Positions 33,397 through 40,538 of a stretch of DNA of 50,889 nucleotides are shown piece after piece (the first letter of the stretch is position 1; every line of letters starts with the position of its first letter). Origin of the DNA: Microgenomates group bacterium RBG_16_45_19 (GTDB taxonomy: Bacteria; Patescibacteriota; Microgenomatia; UBA1400; RBG-16-45-19); assembly GCA_001803415.1 (NCBI GenBank), contig MHDC01000004.1, forward strand, positions 34,286 through 85,174, given 5' to 3'. Both the position numbers and the translations under genes were made by a program. Under the pieces are notes generated by a model, which was not told the DNA's origin, ran no database searches, and worked only from the letters and a program-made list of their open reading frames with translations.

Positions 33397-33762
33397 ATGC
33401 GTCGTTTCCACCATATCTCCTTTTATCACGCCTTTCAGGGATTAAAGACGACTTTCCTCTCTCAACCTAATCTGCGCCTGCATCTTTTGGCCGCTGGCAT
33501 AGTCCTCATGGCCGGGATCTACTTTCAACTGACTCGCTGGGAATGGCTCATCCTCATGTTCACCGTCATGTGGGTCCTGGTGACCGAAATGGTTAACACG
33601 GTCATTGAAGCCATTTGCGATTTATTAACCAGTGACTATCACCGGGAGGTGAAAGTGGCCAAAGACGTGGCTTCGGCCATGGTCCTGGTGGGCACCCTGG
33701 GGGCGGTCATGGTCGGTGTCGTCATCTTTTTGCCCTACCTGCTAAACTGGTTTTCCTTATGA
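33397..33762 (+). CDS. dgkA: Undecaprenol/diacylglycerol kinase
   Basis: 121 aa integral membrane kinase. The family signature is EMVNTVIEAICDLLT (Glu, Asn and Glu of the metal-ATP site, near residues 66-80), followed by KVAKDVASAMVLV. Three membrane helices fit the fold. Gram-positive members phosphorylate undecaprenol, recycling the lipid carrier used by MraY and by the PglC-like enzyme in this window, which explains its position just before mraY. It overlaps mraY at ATGA. Confidence 0.9.
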   Translation: MRRFHHISFYHAFQGLKTTFLSQPNLRLHLLAAGIVLMAGIYFQLTRWEWLILMFTVMWVLVTEMVNTVIEAICDLLTSDYHREVKVAKDVASAMVLVGTLGAVMVGVVIFLPYLLNWFSL

Positions 33763-34790
33763 TGCTCCAATTGGGTCTCTTACTCTTTGCCTTTATTATT
33801 ACCAGTCTGACCATCGTCCCTTATATCAATTTGCTTTACAAATTAAAGTTCCAACGCCTTAAACAAAAAACTGTTGATGCTTTCGGCCAGCGGACTCCGA
33901 TCTTTGACAGGCTCCATCACCAAAAAGCCGGCACCCCTATCGGCGGTGGTCTCCTAATTCTGATCATTGTTTCCACCGTTTTTGCCCTGCTCATGCCGTT
34001 CTTACAGGTGGCGGGCGTCCCGATTACCCAGATTCACCCCTTAGGTGCCGAAACTCGGATTATCTTTTTTACCTTCATCAGCTTTGGTTTACTCGGCCTC
34101 TATGACGACGTCATGAAGTTTTTTCAGGTTGATCGTCACCGCTTTTTTGGCCTGCGCTTAAGGCATAAATTTCTGATTCAAGCGATCTTAAGTTTTACGG
34201 TTGCTTGGATGCTCTATGCCTGGTTAAAAATTGATATCCTAAACCTCCCTTTTCTGGGGGTGTTTCATTTAGGTTTATGGTCTATCCCCATGAGCGCTTT
34301 GGTCATTCTCTCCTTCACCAACGCCGTTAATATTACCGACGGTTTAGATGGCTTGGCCTCGGGTTTACTCATGATTGTCCTTTTTGCTTTCTGGATCATC
34401 TCCGCTTCTATTCTAGATACTCCCTTATCCGTTTTTCTCTCGGTTTGGCTGGGTGCCTTAATTGCCTTTTTATATTTTAACGTTTACCCGGCTCGCTTCA
34501 TGATGGGTGACGTCGGCGCTTTGGCTTTTGGCGCCACTATTGCCGTCGTCGGCCTGCTTTTGGGCAAGGTGATGGCTTTGATTATTATCGGTGCCCTCTT
34601 TGTCGCCGAACTCACCTCTTCTTTCCTCCAACTTTCCTCCAAACGCTTTTTCCACCGTAAACTCTTTCCGGTCGCTCCTTTGCACCTTTGGCTGCAACAT
34701 AAAGGTTGGGAAGAACCGAAAATCGTCATGAGAGCCTGGTTGGCGGGGATCATGTTGGCCGTCTTCGGGCTCTGGTTAGCCGCTATATGA
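33759..34790 (+). CDS. mraY: Phospho-N-acetylmuramoyl-pentapeptide transferase
   Basis: 343 aa with about ten membrane helices; makes lipid I on undecaprenyl phosphate. Motifs: LYDDVMKFF (DDxxK type), NAVNITDGLDGLASG (the catalytic Asp region) and MMGDVGALAFGA. The third cytoplasmic motif is APLHLWLQHKGWEE from His309; most MraY have a PxHHHxE-type triad here, so two of the three histidines are replaced by Leu and Trp. Start and stop overlap the neighbours at ATGA, and the ftsW ATG is at 34787. Confidence 0.92.
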   Translation: MMLQLGLLLFAFIITSLTIVPYINLLYKLKFQRLKQKTVDAFGQRTPIFDRLHHQKAGTPIGGGLLILIIVSTVFALLMPFLQVAGVPITQIHPLGAETRIIFFTFISFGLLGLYDDVMKFFQVDRHRFFGLRLRHKFLIQAILSFTVAWMLYAWLKIDILNLPFLGVFHLGLWSIPMSALVILSFTNAVNITDGLDGLASGLLMIVLFAFWIISASILDTPLSVFLSVWLGALIAFLYFNVYPARFMMGDVGALAFGATIAVVGLLLGKVMALIIIGALFVAELTSSFLQLSSKRFFHRKLFPVAPLHLWLQHKGWEEPKIVMRAWLAGIMLAVFGLWLAAI

Positions 34791-35890
34791 AACGCTTGCC
34801 TTTAAGCTTGGCCCGGCGCTCGATACTACGAGCCCCGGATTGGGTCACTGGTTTGACCATCTGTATCTGTTGTCTTATCGGGGTGGTCATGATCTTTAAC
34901 GCTTCCCATATTGATGCCTATCTTCAGTTTGGCGATAAATTCCGCTATGCTCGATTGCAGGGCTTATGGTGGCTGACCGGAGTCTTGGCCATGATTCTGA
35001 TCACTTTTGTCCCCTTATCCTGGTTTAAAAAAATCGCTCCCTATTTTCTCGGTCTGGTTATCTGTCTCTTGATGGCGGTATTAATACCTGGTGTCGGGTC
35101 TAAATATCAAGGTGCCCGTCGTTGGTTAACTCTGGGTAATTTAGTCATCCAACCGTCAGAATTGGCCAAATTAGCCTTGGTTATGTACCTTCCGGCTTTA
35201 TTGTACCGACCCCGGTCTTTCCCTCTATTTATAATTATTTTGAGTTTGACTGCCGGGCTAATCATCCTCCAACCCGATTTCGGCACCGCCATGATCATTT
35301 TATTGCTCGGTTTCGGTCTCTATTTTCTGGCTGGCGCCTCGCTGAAAAAGCTTATCCCTGTCGGCCTGCTCGGGGCGGTAATCGCCGTGATTTTGGTCTT
35401 AACCTCACCTTATCGCTGGTCTCGGGTCCAAACATTTTTTAATCCCAATCTGGATCCCGAAGGCACTTCCTATCATTTACGCCAGATCTTGATTGCCCTG
35501 GGTTCCGGTGGCTTTACCGGTACTGGTTTTGGCCGCTCCCGCCAAAAATTCCAATACTTACCTGAAGCCACTACCGATTCAATTTTTGCGGTTATTGCCG
35601 AAGAAACCGGCTTCTTGGGGGCTGCCGCCTTAAGTCTGGTCTTCTTCGCTCTTTTTTGGCGGATGGCTGCCGTGGCCACTCAGCTTCCCAGTCACTATCC
35701 TCAACTCTTAGCTGCCGGGGTCGCCTTATGGTTTATCATTCAAACTTTTATTAACCTTGCGGCCATGGTCTCTCTGATTCCCTTAACTGGCGTCCCGTTA
35801 CCCTTTATTTCCTATGGTGGCTCGGCTTTGTTTACCTCACTCTTGGCAGTCGGCTTTTATCTCAACGCCAGTCACTATCGCCAACATTAA
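34787..35890 (+). CDS. ftsW: SEDS-family peptidoglycan glycosyltransferase FtsW
   Basis: 367 aa from the ATG at 34787, which overlaps the mraY stop. About ten membrane helices; SEDS motifs GARRWLTLG, QPSELAKLALV, QPDFGTAMII, NPNLDPEGTSYHLRQ, EETGFLGAAAL and LTGVPLPFISYGGSA. It polymerises lipid II at the septum with FtsI. The position between mraY and murG is the classical ftsW place, which distinguishes it from the second SEDS gene at 43376. Confidence 0.93.
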   Translation: MKRLPLSLARRSILRAPDWVTGLTICICCLIGVVMIFNASHIDAYLQFGDKFRYARLQGLWWLTGVLAMILITFVPLSWFKKIAPYFLGLVICLLMAVLIPGVGSKYQGARRWLTLGNLVIQPSELAKLALVMYLPALLYRPRSFPLFIIILSLTAGLIILQPDFGTAMIILLLGFGLYFLAGASLKKLIPVGLLGAVIAVILVLTSPYRWSRVQTFFNPNLDPEGTSYHLRQILIALGSGGFTGTGFGRSRQKFQYLPEATTDSIFAVIAEETGFLGAAALSLVFFALFWRMAAVATQLPSHYPQLLAAGVALWFIIQTFINLAAMVSLIPLTGVPLPFISYGGSALFTSLLAVGFYLNASHYRQH

Positions 35891-35893
35891 CTT

Positions 35894-36988
35894 ATGAAAC
35901 TCTGTTTAGTTGGCGGCCATTTAACTCCGGCCATAGCCTTAGCCCAAGTGGCCAAACTTCATGGTGACCAGGTCATTTTTATGGGTCGGGTCTTTGGTCG
36001 TTACCGGGCTTTGTCTCCCAGTCATGAAGCTGCAGCCGTAGCCGCTTTAGGCCTTGATTTTTATCCCTTTATGGCCCCCCGCTTTGGTGACCACCCCTGG
36101 CTTAACGGTCTCTTAATTTTGCCCCTCTTAGGCTGGCATTTCATCAAAGCCTTAAAATTATTGCATCAAACCCGACCTCAAGTAGTAGTCGGTTTTGGCA
36201 GCTATTTAGCCTTACCCTTGGGTTTGGCTGCGGTTTGTTTACGCCTACCGTTAGCCATTCACGAACAAACCACCGTTCCTGGCCTGGTTAACCGCCTCTT
36301 AGCTCAGCTGGCTGCCTTTATCGGTCTGGGTTTTGCGGCCGCTAAACCCTATTTCCCCCCCCAAAAATCTGTTTTCATTGGTAATCCCCTTCGTCCCAGT
36401 TTCTTAACCGAGTCGCTCCATCGCCCTGCCTGGTTAAAACCCTTAAACCAACCCTTACTTTATGTCACTGGCGGTAGTCAAGGATCTAGCCAATTGAATC
36501 ACCTGGTTATGGCTCTCTATCCCTCACTCTTAAAGCGCTTTGTCATGGTTCACCAAACCGGTGGTCAGTCAGCCCCATCACTTCAAGTTCAGTCTCACCA
36601 CCAAAAAAACCTCTATCGCCGTCGCTCTTTGACTGAAACCGAAGTTGCCTGGATGATGCGCCATGCCCGCCTCGTCGTTTCCCGAGCTGGGGCGAACACT
36701 CTCACCGAAATTATCATTAGCGCCAAACCTGCCGTTCTCATACCCTTACCCCACGCTCGTTTTGCCGAGCAGTCTCACAACGCGGCGGTCTTAGCCCAAG
36801 CTGGCACGGCTCTGGTCTTAACTACCGACCCGGTCACTCCGCCTCAACTGTTAGCGGCTGTGAATCGGCTCTACCAAAATTATCACACCTATCAATTGGC
36901 GGCGGACCGCCTCTCTCAACCTTGGCCGCGTGATTCGGCCAAGAGGTTCTACCAACATTTAACCCCCCTGGCCCGTCCCTCAACTTGA
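35894..36988 (+). CDS. murG: Lipid II synthase: UDP-GlcNAc transferase
   Basis: 364 aa GT-B enzyme (GT28) at the inner membrane face, converting lipid I to lipid II. The N-terminal glycine loop is shortened to LVGGHLTPAIALA against GGTGGH in most MurG. Other motifs are VVGFGSYLALPLGLAA, IHEQTTVPGLVNRLL, VTGGSQGSSQLN and VSRAGANTLTEIIISAKPAVLIPLPHA, the donor-binding region. It starts 3 bases after ftsW and overlaps the ftsQ-like gene (TTGA). Confidence 0.93.
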   Translation: MKLCLVGGHLTPAIALAQVAKLHGDQVIFMGRVFGRYRALSPSHEAAAVAALGLDFYPFMAPRFGDHPWLNGLLILPLLGWHFIKALKLLHQTRPQVVVGFGSYLALPLGLAAVCLRLPLAIHEQTTVPGLVNRLLAQLAAFIGLGFAAAKPYFPPQKSVFIGNPLRPSFLTESLHRPAWLKPLNQPLLYVTGGSQGSSQLNHLVMALYPSLLKRFVMVHQTGGQSAPSLQVQSHHQKNLYRRRSLTETEVAWMMRHARLVVSRAGANTLTEIIISAKPAVLIPLPHARFAEQSHNAAVLAQAGTALVLTTDPVTPPQLLAAVNRLYQNYHTYQLAADRLSQPWPRDSAKRFYQHLTPLARPST

Positions 36989-37734
36989 AATTATTTATGC
37001 TCTGTCGAGTCTTGACCGTGGCTGCTTTGGTTCTAACTGTCACCTTAGGCTGGTTATTAGAATTTAAGTGGCTGGTCGTCCGCCAAGTTACTTGTTATCT
37101 TGAGGATCAATCACCCTGTTCTACCAAACTTACTGCTGCGCTTTCCCCTTATTCAGGTTTACCCTTATTTTCCCCAGAGCTAAAAAGCTTTAACCAACAA
37201 TTACCGACCCGAACTCAGGGTTACCGTTTGCTGCGGCAGTCTCAAACTTGGTTTGGCCAACTCACCTTTGTCTTTGCCGCCAAACCACCCCTGGTTAGTC
37301 TGGCTAATCCCGGTACCCAAGATTGGCTGCTGATTACCGATGACGGCACCTTTATTAGTCAAACCAATCAACCACCGGCCGGCACCACCAAGGTTACCTA
37401 TGCCGCCTCCTATCAGCCTCAAGCGGCTAACCTGCCTTTACCCTTAACTGCCTTTATTGCCGCCTTGGTTAACCAGCTGCATCTCAAGGGGGTGCCGGTA
37501 GCCACTATGCAAATCTTTCATGATCAAGTTATTGCCGGCAGTTTACCTGATCAGAAAACAGCGCTATTTAGCGCCGCCCAGCCGGTTTCCAGGCAGGTTG
37601 CCTCTTTACAACTAATTTTGACCAAAGCTACAATGGACCCAAACCTACCGGTCATCGATGTTCGGTATGAAAAACCGGTGTTGCGTGCTGCGATACCCGG
37701 ACAAACCAGCTTATCGATTGAAAGCAACCACTAA
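36985..37734 (+). CDS. ftsQ: FtsQ/DivIB-like divisome protein
   Basis: 249 aa: one N-terminal membrane helix (about residues 8-28), then an extracytoplasmic region consistent with a POTRA domain (VRQVTCYLED...) and a beta domain ending in PVIDVRYEKPVLRAAIP, the last strand of FtsQ proteins. Sequence similarity is weak, so the call relies on topology and position between murG and ftsA. The TTG at 36985 overlaps the murG stop; an ATG at 36997 is an alternative. Two Cys lie close together (CYLEDQSPC), possibly an outer disulfide. Confidence 0.78.
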   Translation: MKLFMLCRVLTVAALVLTVTLGWLLEFKWLVVRQVTCYLEDQSPCSTKLTAALSPYSGLPLFSPELKSFNQQLPTRTQGYRLLRQSQTWFGQLTFVFAAKPPLVSLANPGTQDWLLITDDGTFISQTNQPPAGTTKVTYAASYQPQAANLPLPLTAFIAALVNQLHLKGVPVATMQIFHDQVIAGSLPDQKTALFSAAQPVSRQVASLQLILTKATMDPNLPVIDVRYEKPVLRAAIPGQTSLSIESNH

Positions 37735-37740
37735 TCTATT

Positions 37741-39057
37741 ATGGCCAAAGGTCGTCTCTTGGCAGGTATCGATATCGGCACTGACAAAATTTGCACCGTC
37801 ATTGCCAGTCAGGCTGAAACTAGCGGTTTAACCAACGTTATTGGTGTGGCCACCGCTCAGAGTCAGGGCTTAAGAAAAAGTCAAATCGTTGATTTGGAGG
37901 AAACCATTTCGGCCATCACCGACAGCGTCGAAGCCGCCGAACGCATGGCCGGTTATAACTTGAGTAGTGCCTTTGTCTCAGTTTCCGGAGTTCACATCGA
38001 ATCCCAAAATTCTCAAGGCGTGGTGGCTGTCTCCGAACCTGAGGGTGAAATCACTCCCCAAGACATCGATCGTGTCATCGAAGCCGCTCGCGCCGTGGCT
38101 TTACCGTCCTCCCGTGAAGTCATCCACGTCATTCCTCGGGATTTTACGGTTGATGCCCAAAGCGGCATCAAAGACCCCAAAGGCATGACCGGGGTTCGCT
38201 TGGAAGCCGAAGCCCATATCATCACTGGGGCGGTGACCGCTCTAAAAAATGTCTATAAATGCTTGGATGAACTGGGTATTGCCTTAAGCGGGCCGGTATT
38301 TAGCGGTTTAGCTAGCGCTACTGGTGTCCTTTCCGAAACCGAAAAGGAATTGGGGGTGGCCTGTCTGGATATCGGTGCCGGTACCACCAGTGTCACCGTC
38401 TATGTGGAAGACGCTCTGACTTACTCCGCCGTTATTCCGGTTGGTGCCCGCAATTTGACTAACGATTTAGCCATCGGCATGCGCCTCAGTTTGGCCAGTG
38501 CCGAAAAAATTAAACTATTTTTGAGTCAAACCGAAGCCGATAGTCAGCCGCCACCCAATGCCACCGCTGCCCAGATCGCCAAATTTAAAAAGGAATTTGA
38601 TACCATCGACCTTAAAGCCCTCGGCATTAAAGAAGAAACCACCGTTACCTCTCGCCGGGCGTTAGTCGATGGTATTATTCGACCTCGACTCAAAGAAATT
38701 TTCCAGTTAGTGGGCCAGCACCTCAAAGATGCCGGTTTAATTGATCAAATTCCGGCTGGTTTAGTCATCGCCGGCGGCGGTGCTTTGACTGTTGCTAGTT
38801 TGGATATGACCAAGCGCACTTTATCTTTACCGGCTCGTTTAGGTCAGCCTCAAGGTTTAACTGGTTTAGTTGATGAACTCGGTTCACCCCTTTATGCCAC
38901 CGCCGTCGGCTTAATCCTTTATGCTCAAGAACACGGGGCTTTTCAACCGCTAAGCTCACCTCGCTCACCGTCACTCAAAACCAAAATTAGCCACTTGCCC
39001 CTAAAACAGTCGTACCAAAAACTGGTCGGTTTAGTTAAATCGCTTCTGCCCGGTTAA
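37741..39057 (+). CDS. ftsA: Cell division protein FtsA
   Basis: 438 aa actin-like ATPase that ties FtsZ to the membrane. Phosphate 1 motif AGIDIGTDKICTVIA, the 1C domain typical of FtsA (VSVSGVHIES), phosphate 2 LDIGAGTTSVTVY and the adenosine motif VIAGGGALT are visible. The C-terminal SYQKLVGLVKSLLPG is an amphipathic helix suited to membrane binding. It starts 6 bases after the ftsQ-like gene and is followed after 66 bases, with a possible promoter, by ftsZ. Confidence 0.94.
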   Translation: MAKGRLLAGIDIGTDKICTVIASQAETSGLTNVIGVATAQSQGLRKSQIVDLEETISAITDSVEAAERMAGYNLSSAFVSVSGVHIESQNSQGVVAVSEPEGEITPQDIDRVIEAARAVALPSSREVIHVIPRDFTVDAQSGIKDPKGMTGVRLEAEAHIITGAVTALKNVYKCLDELGIALSGPVFSGLASATGVLSETEKELGVACLDIGAGTTSVTVYVEDALTYSAVIPVGARNLTNDLAIGMRLSLASAEKIKLFLSQTEADSQPPPNATAAQIAKFKKEFDTIDLKALGIKEETTVTSRRALVDGIIRPRLKEIFQLVGQHLKDAGLIDQIPAGLVIAGGGALTVASLDMTKRTLSLPARLGQPQGLTGLVDELGSPLYATAVGLILYAQEHGAFQPLSSPRSPSLKTKISHLPLKQSYQKLVGLVKSLLPG

Positions 39058-39085
39058 GCTGTCTTTAAGCCTCAAATTTTCATGA

Positions 39086-39091
39086 TACAAT
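39086..39091 (+). promoter_or_regulatory. Possible -10 box of ftsZ
   Basis: TACAAT preceded by TGA (ATGATACAAT) in the ftsA-ftsZ gap. A TTTAAG at 39064-39069 with a 16-bp spacer is a weak -35. The leader would be about 25 nt, which differs from the leaderless pattern seen elsewhere. Confidence 0.4.
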
Positions 39092-39123
39092 CACCCTAAT
39101 CGTTATTGTGTCCAGCATTTTTT

Positions 39124-40299
39124 ATGGCTTTGGTTAAACCGGATATCCAATTATTTGCTAAAATTAAGGTTATCGGCATTGGTGGCGGTGGCGGCAATGC
39201 CATTAGTTCGATGATGAAGGACGCTCGGATTCGCGGGGTCGATTTTGTTTCCATCAACACCGATTCTCAAGCCTTACTAGCTCACCAAGCCAGTACTAAA
39301 CTTCAAATCGGTGAATCCATTACCAAGGGTCTGGGCTCCGGCGCCGATCCGGAGTTGGGACGTCAAGCAGCTGAAGAGTCCCGAGAAAAAATCCACGATT
39401 TAGTTTTTGACACCGATATGGTCTTTATTACCGCCGGCATGGGTGGTGGTACCGGTACTGGTGCCAGTCCCATCATCGCCGAAATTGCTAAAGAAACCGG
39501 CGCTTTAACTGTGGCGGTGGTCACCAAACCCTTTACTTTTGAGGGTACTCGACGCCAGACCATCGCCGAGGAGGGGATTGATAAGCTCAAAGATAAAGTT
39601 GATACCCTTATCGTCATACCCAACCAAAGGCTGATTGATGCCATTGATAAAAAAATGACTCTCTTAGAAGCTTTTCGAGTGGCCGATTCCGTTTTAGGTC
39701 AAGGGGTTCAAGGTATTTCCGATTTAATTACCGTTCCCGGTTTAATCAATGTGGATTTTGCCGATGTTAGAGCCATTATGACCGATGCTGGTTCTGCTTT
39801 GATGGGTATTGGCACCGGTGTCGGTGAGGATCGGGCGATCATTGCCGCTAAGGCGGCAGTGGCTTCACCTCTCCTTGAAGTCTCGATTGAAGGTGCTAAA
39901 GGTATTTTATTTAACATTACCGGTGGTGAAGATTTAACTATGGCCGAAGTTAACGATGCCGCCCAGATAATCTCCCAATCCTCCGATCCTGACGCCAATA
40001 TTATTTTTGGCGCTGCCATTGATAGCAAAATGGCTAATGAAGTCAAAATTTCGGTGATTGCCACCGGCTTTGAAGAAGGTTATGAAGCCGGCGTCTACCG
40101 CCATCGCCCAGCCAACTATTTTGGTATGGCCAACCAAACATTTACACCCAAATCTACCTCCATTTCACCCCCCACTCCAGTTCAAACCACCGCTCCCACC
40201 GATGACGCCGATCACTCTCAACCGCCGCCGGTACTTCCCGAATCCCCCAGTGAACCCCAGGACGAATTCGATATCCCCGCCTTCCTTCGCCAGAAATAA
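39124..40299 (+). CDS. ftsZ: Cell division GTPase FtsZ
   Basis: 391 aa from the ATG at 39124; an in-frame TTG 18 bases upstream is unlikely. N-terminal [15 protein letters not shown], the tubulin signature GGGTGTGAS with a preceding FITAGMG, and the T7-loop region [10 protein letters not shown] are all intact. A Pro/Thr-rich linker of about 50 residues leads to the conserved tail peptide [12 protein letters not shown], which binds FtsA. The set ftsQ-ftsA-ftsZ closes the dcw cluster. Confidence 0.97.
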   Translation: MALVKPDIQLFAKIKVIGIGGGGGNAISSMMKDARIRGVDFVSINTDSQALLAHQASTKLQIGESITKGLGSGADPELGRQAAEESREKIHDLVFDTDMVFITAGMGGGTGTGASPIIAEIAKETGALTVAVVTKPFTFEGTRRQTIAEEGIDKLKDKVDTLIVIPNQRLIDAIDKKMTLLEAFRVADSVLGQGVQGISDLITVPGLINVDFADVRAIMTDAGSALMGIGTGVGEDRAIIAAKAAVASPLLEVSIEGAKGILFNITGGEDLTMAEVNDAAQIISQSSDPDANIIFGAAIDSKMANEVKISVIATGFEEGYEAGVYRHRPANYFGMANQTFTPKSTSISPPTPVQTTAPTDDADHSQPPPVLPESPSEPQDEFDIPAFLRQK

Positions 40300-40305
40300 A
40301 CTCCT

Positions 40306-40491
40306 ATGACTGAAACTTTTAAACTATCTTGTTTCGAGCGGAGTTTATGGCTTAGCTTTTCCGGCTTTATTGCTATCGCCGTTCTAGCTGAAGGTCACCC
40401 CGAAGGTTTAATCATAACTATTCCTTTTTTACTTATTGCGCTTTCCGATTTATATCCAGCCAACTCAGAAAAACAACCTCCTCAAAATTGA
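40306..40491 (+). CDS. Small membrane protein of unknown function
   Basis: 61 aa, not recognised. Two hydrophobic stretches (LWLSFSGFIAIAVLA and GLIITIPFLLIALSDLY) suggest a two-helix membrane protein with a polar tail. The ATG is 6 bases after the ftsZ stop, and the stop overlaps the possible -35 of ileS, so the gene fits the space neatly. No clear ribosome site. It could be a divisome accessory by position only. Confidence 0.5.
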   Translation: MTETFKLSCFERSLWLSFSGFIAIAVLAEGHPEGLIITIPFLLIALSDLYPANSEKQPPQN

Positions 40492-40515
40492 TCATAATAA
40501 GCTCTATACTATAGC
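40488..40515 (+). promoter_or_regulatory. Possible promoter of ileS
   Basis: -35 TTGATC (40488-40493), a 16-bp spacer, -10 TATAGC (40510-40515); an overlapping TATACT at 40505-40510 is an alternative -10. The leader before the ATG at 40539 would be under 25 nt. No T-box-like structure is present. Confidence 0.4.
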
Positions 40516-40538
40516 AGTCATCACCGTCTAGTTTTTCT

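Noticed and set aside
39363-40064. Minus-strand frames opposite ftsZ rich in Ser/Ala/Met
   Set aside because: Composition is typical of the antisense of a conserved Gly/Asp-rich gene; no start signals.
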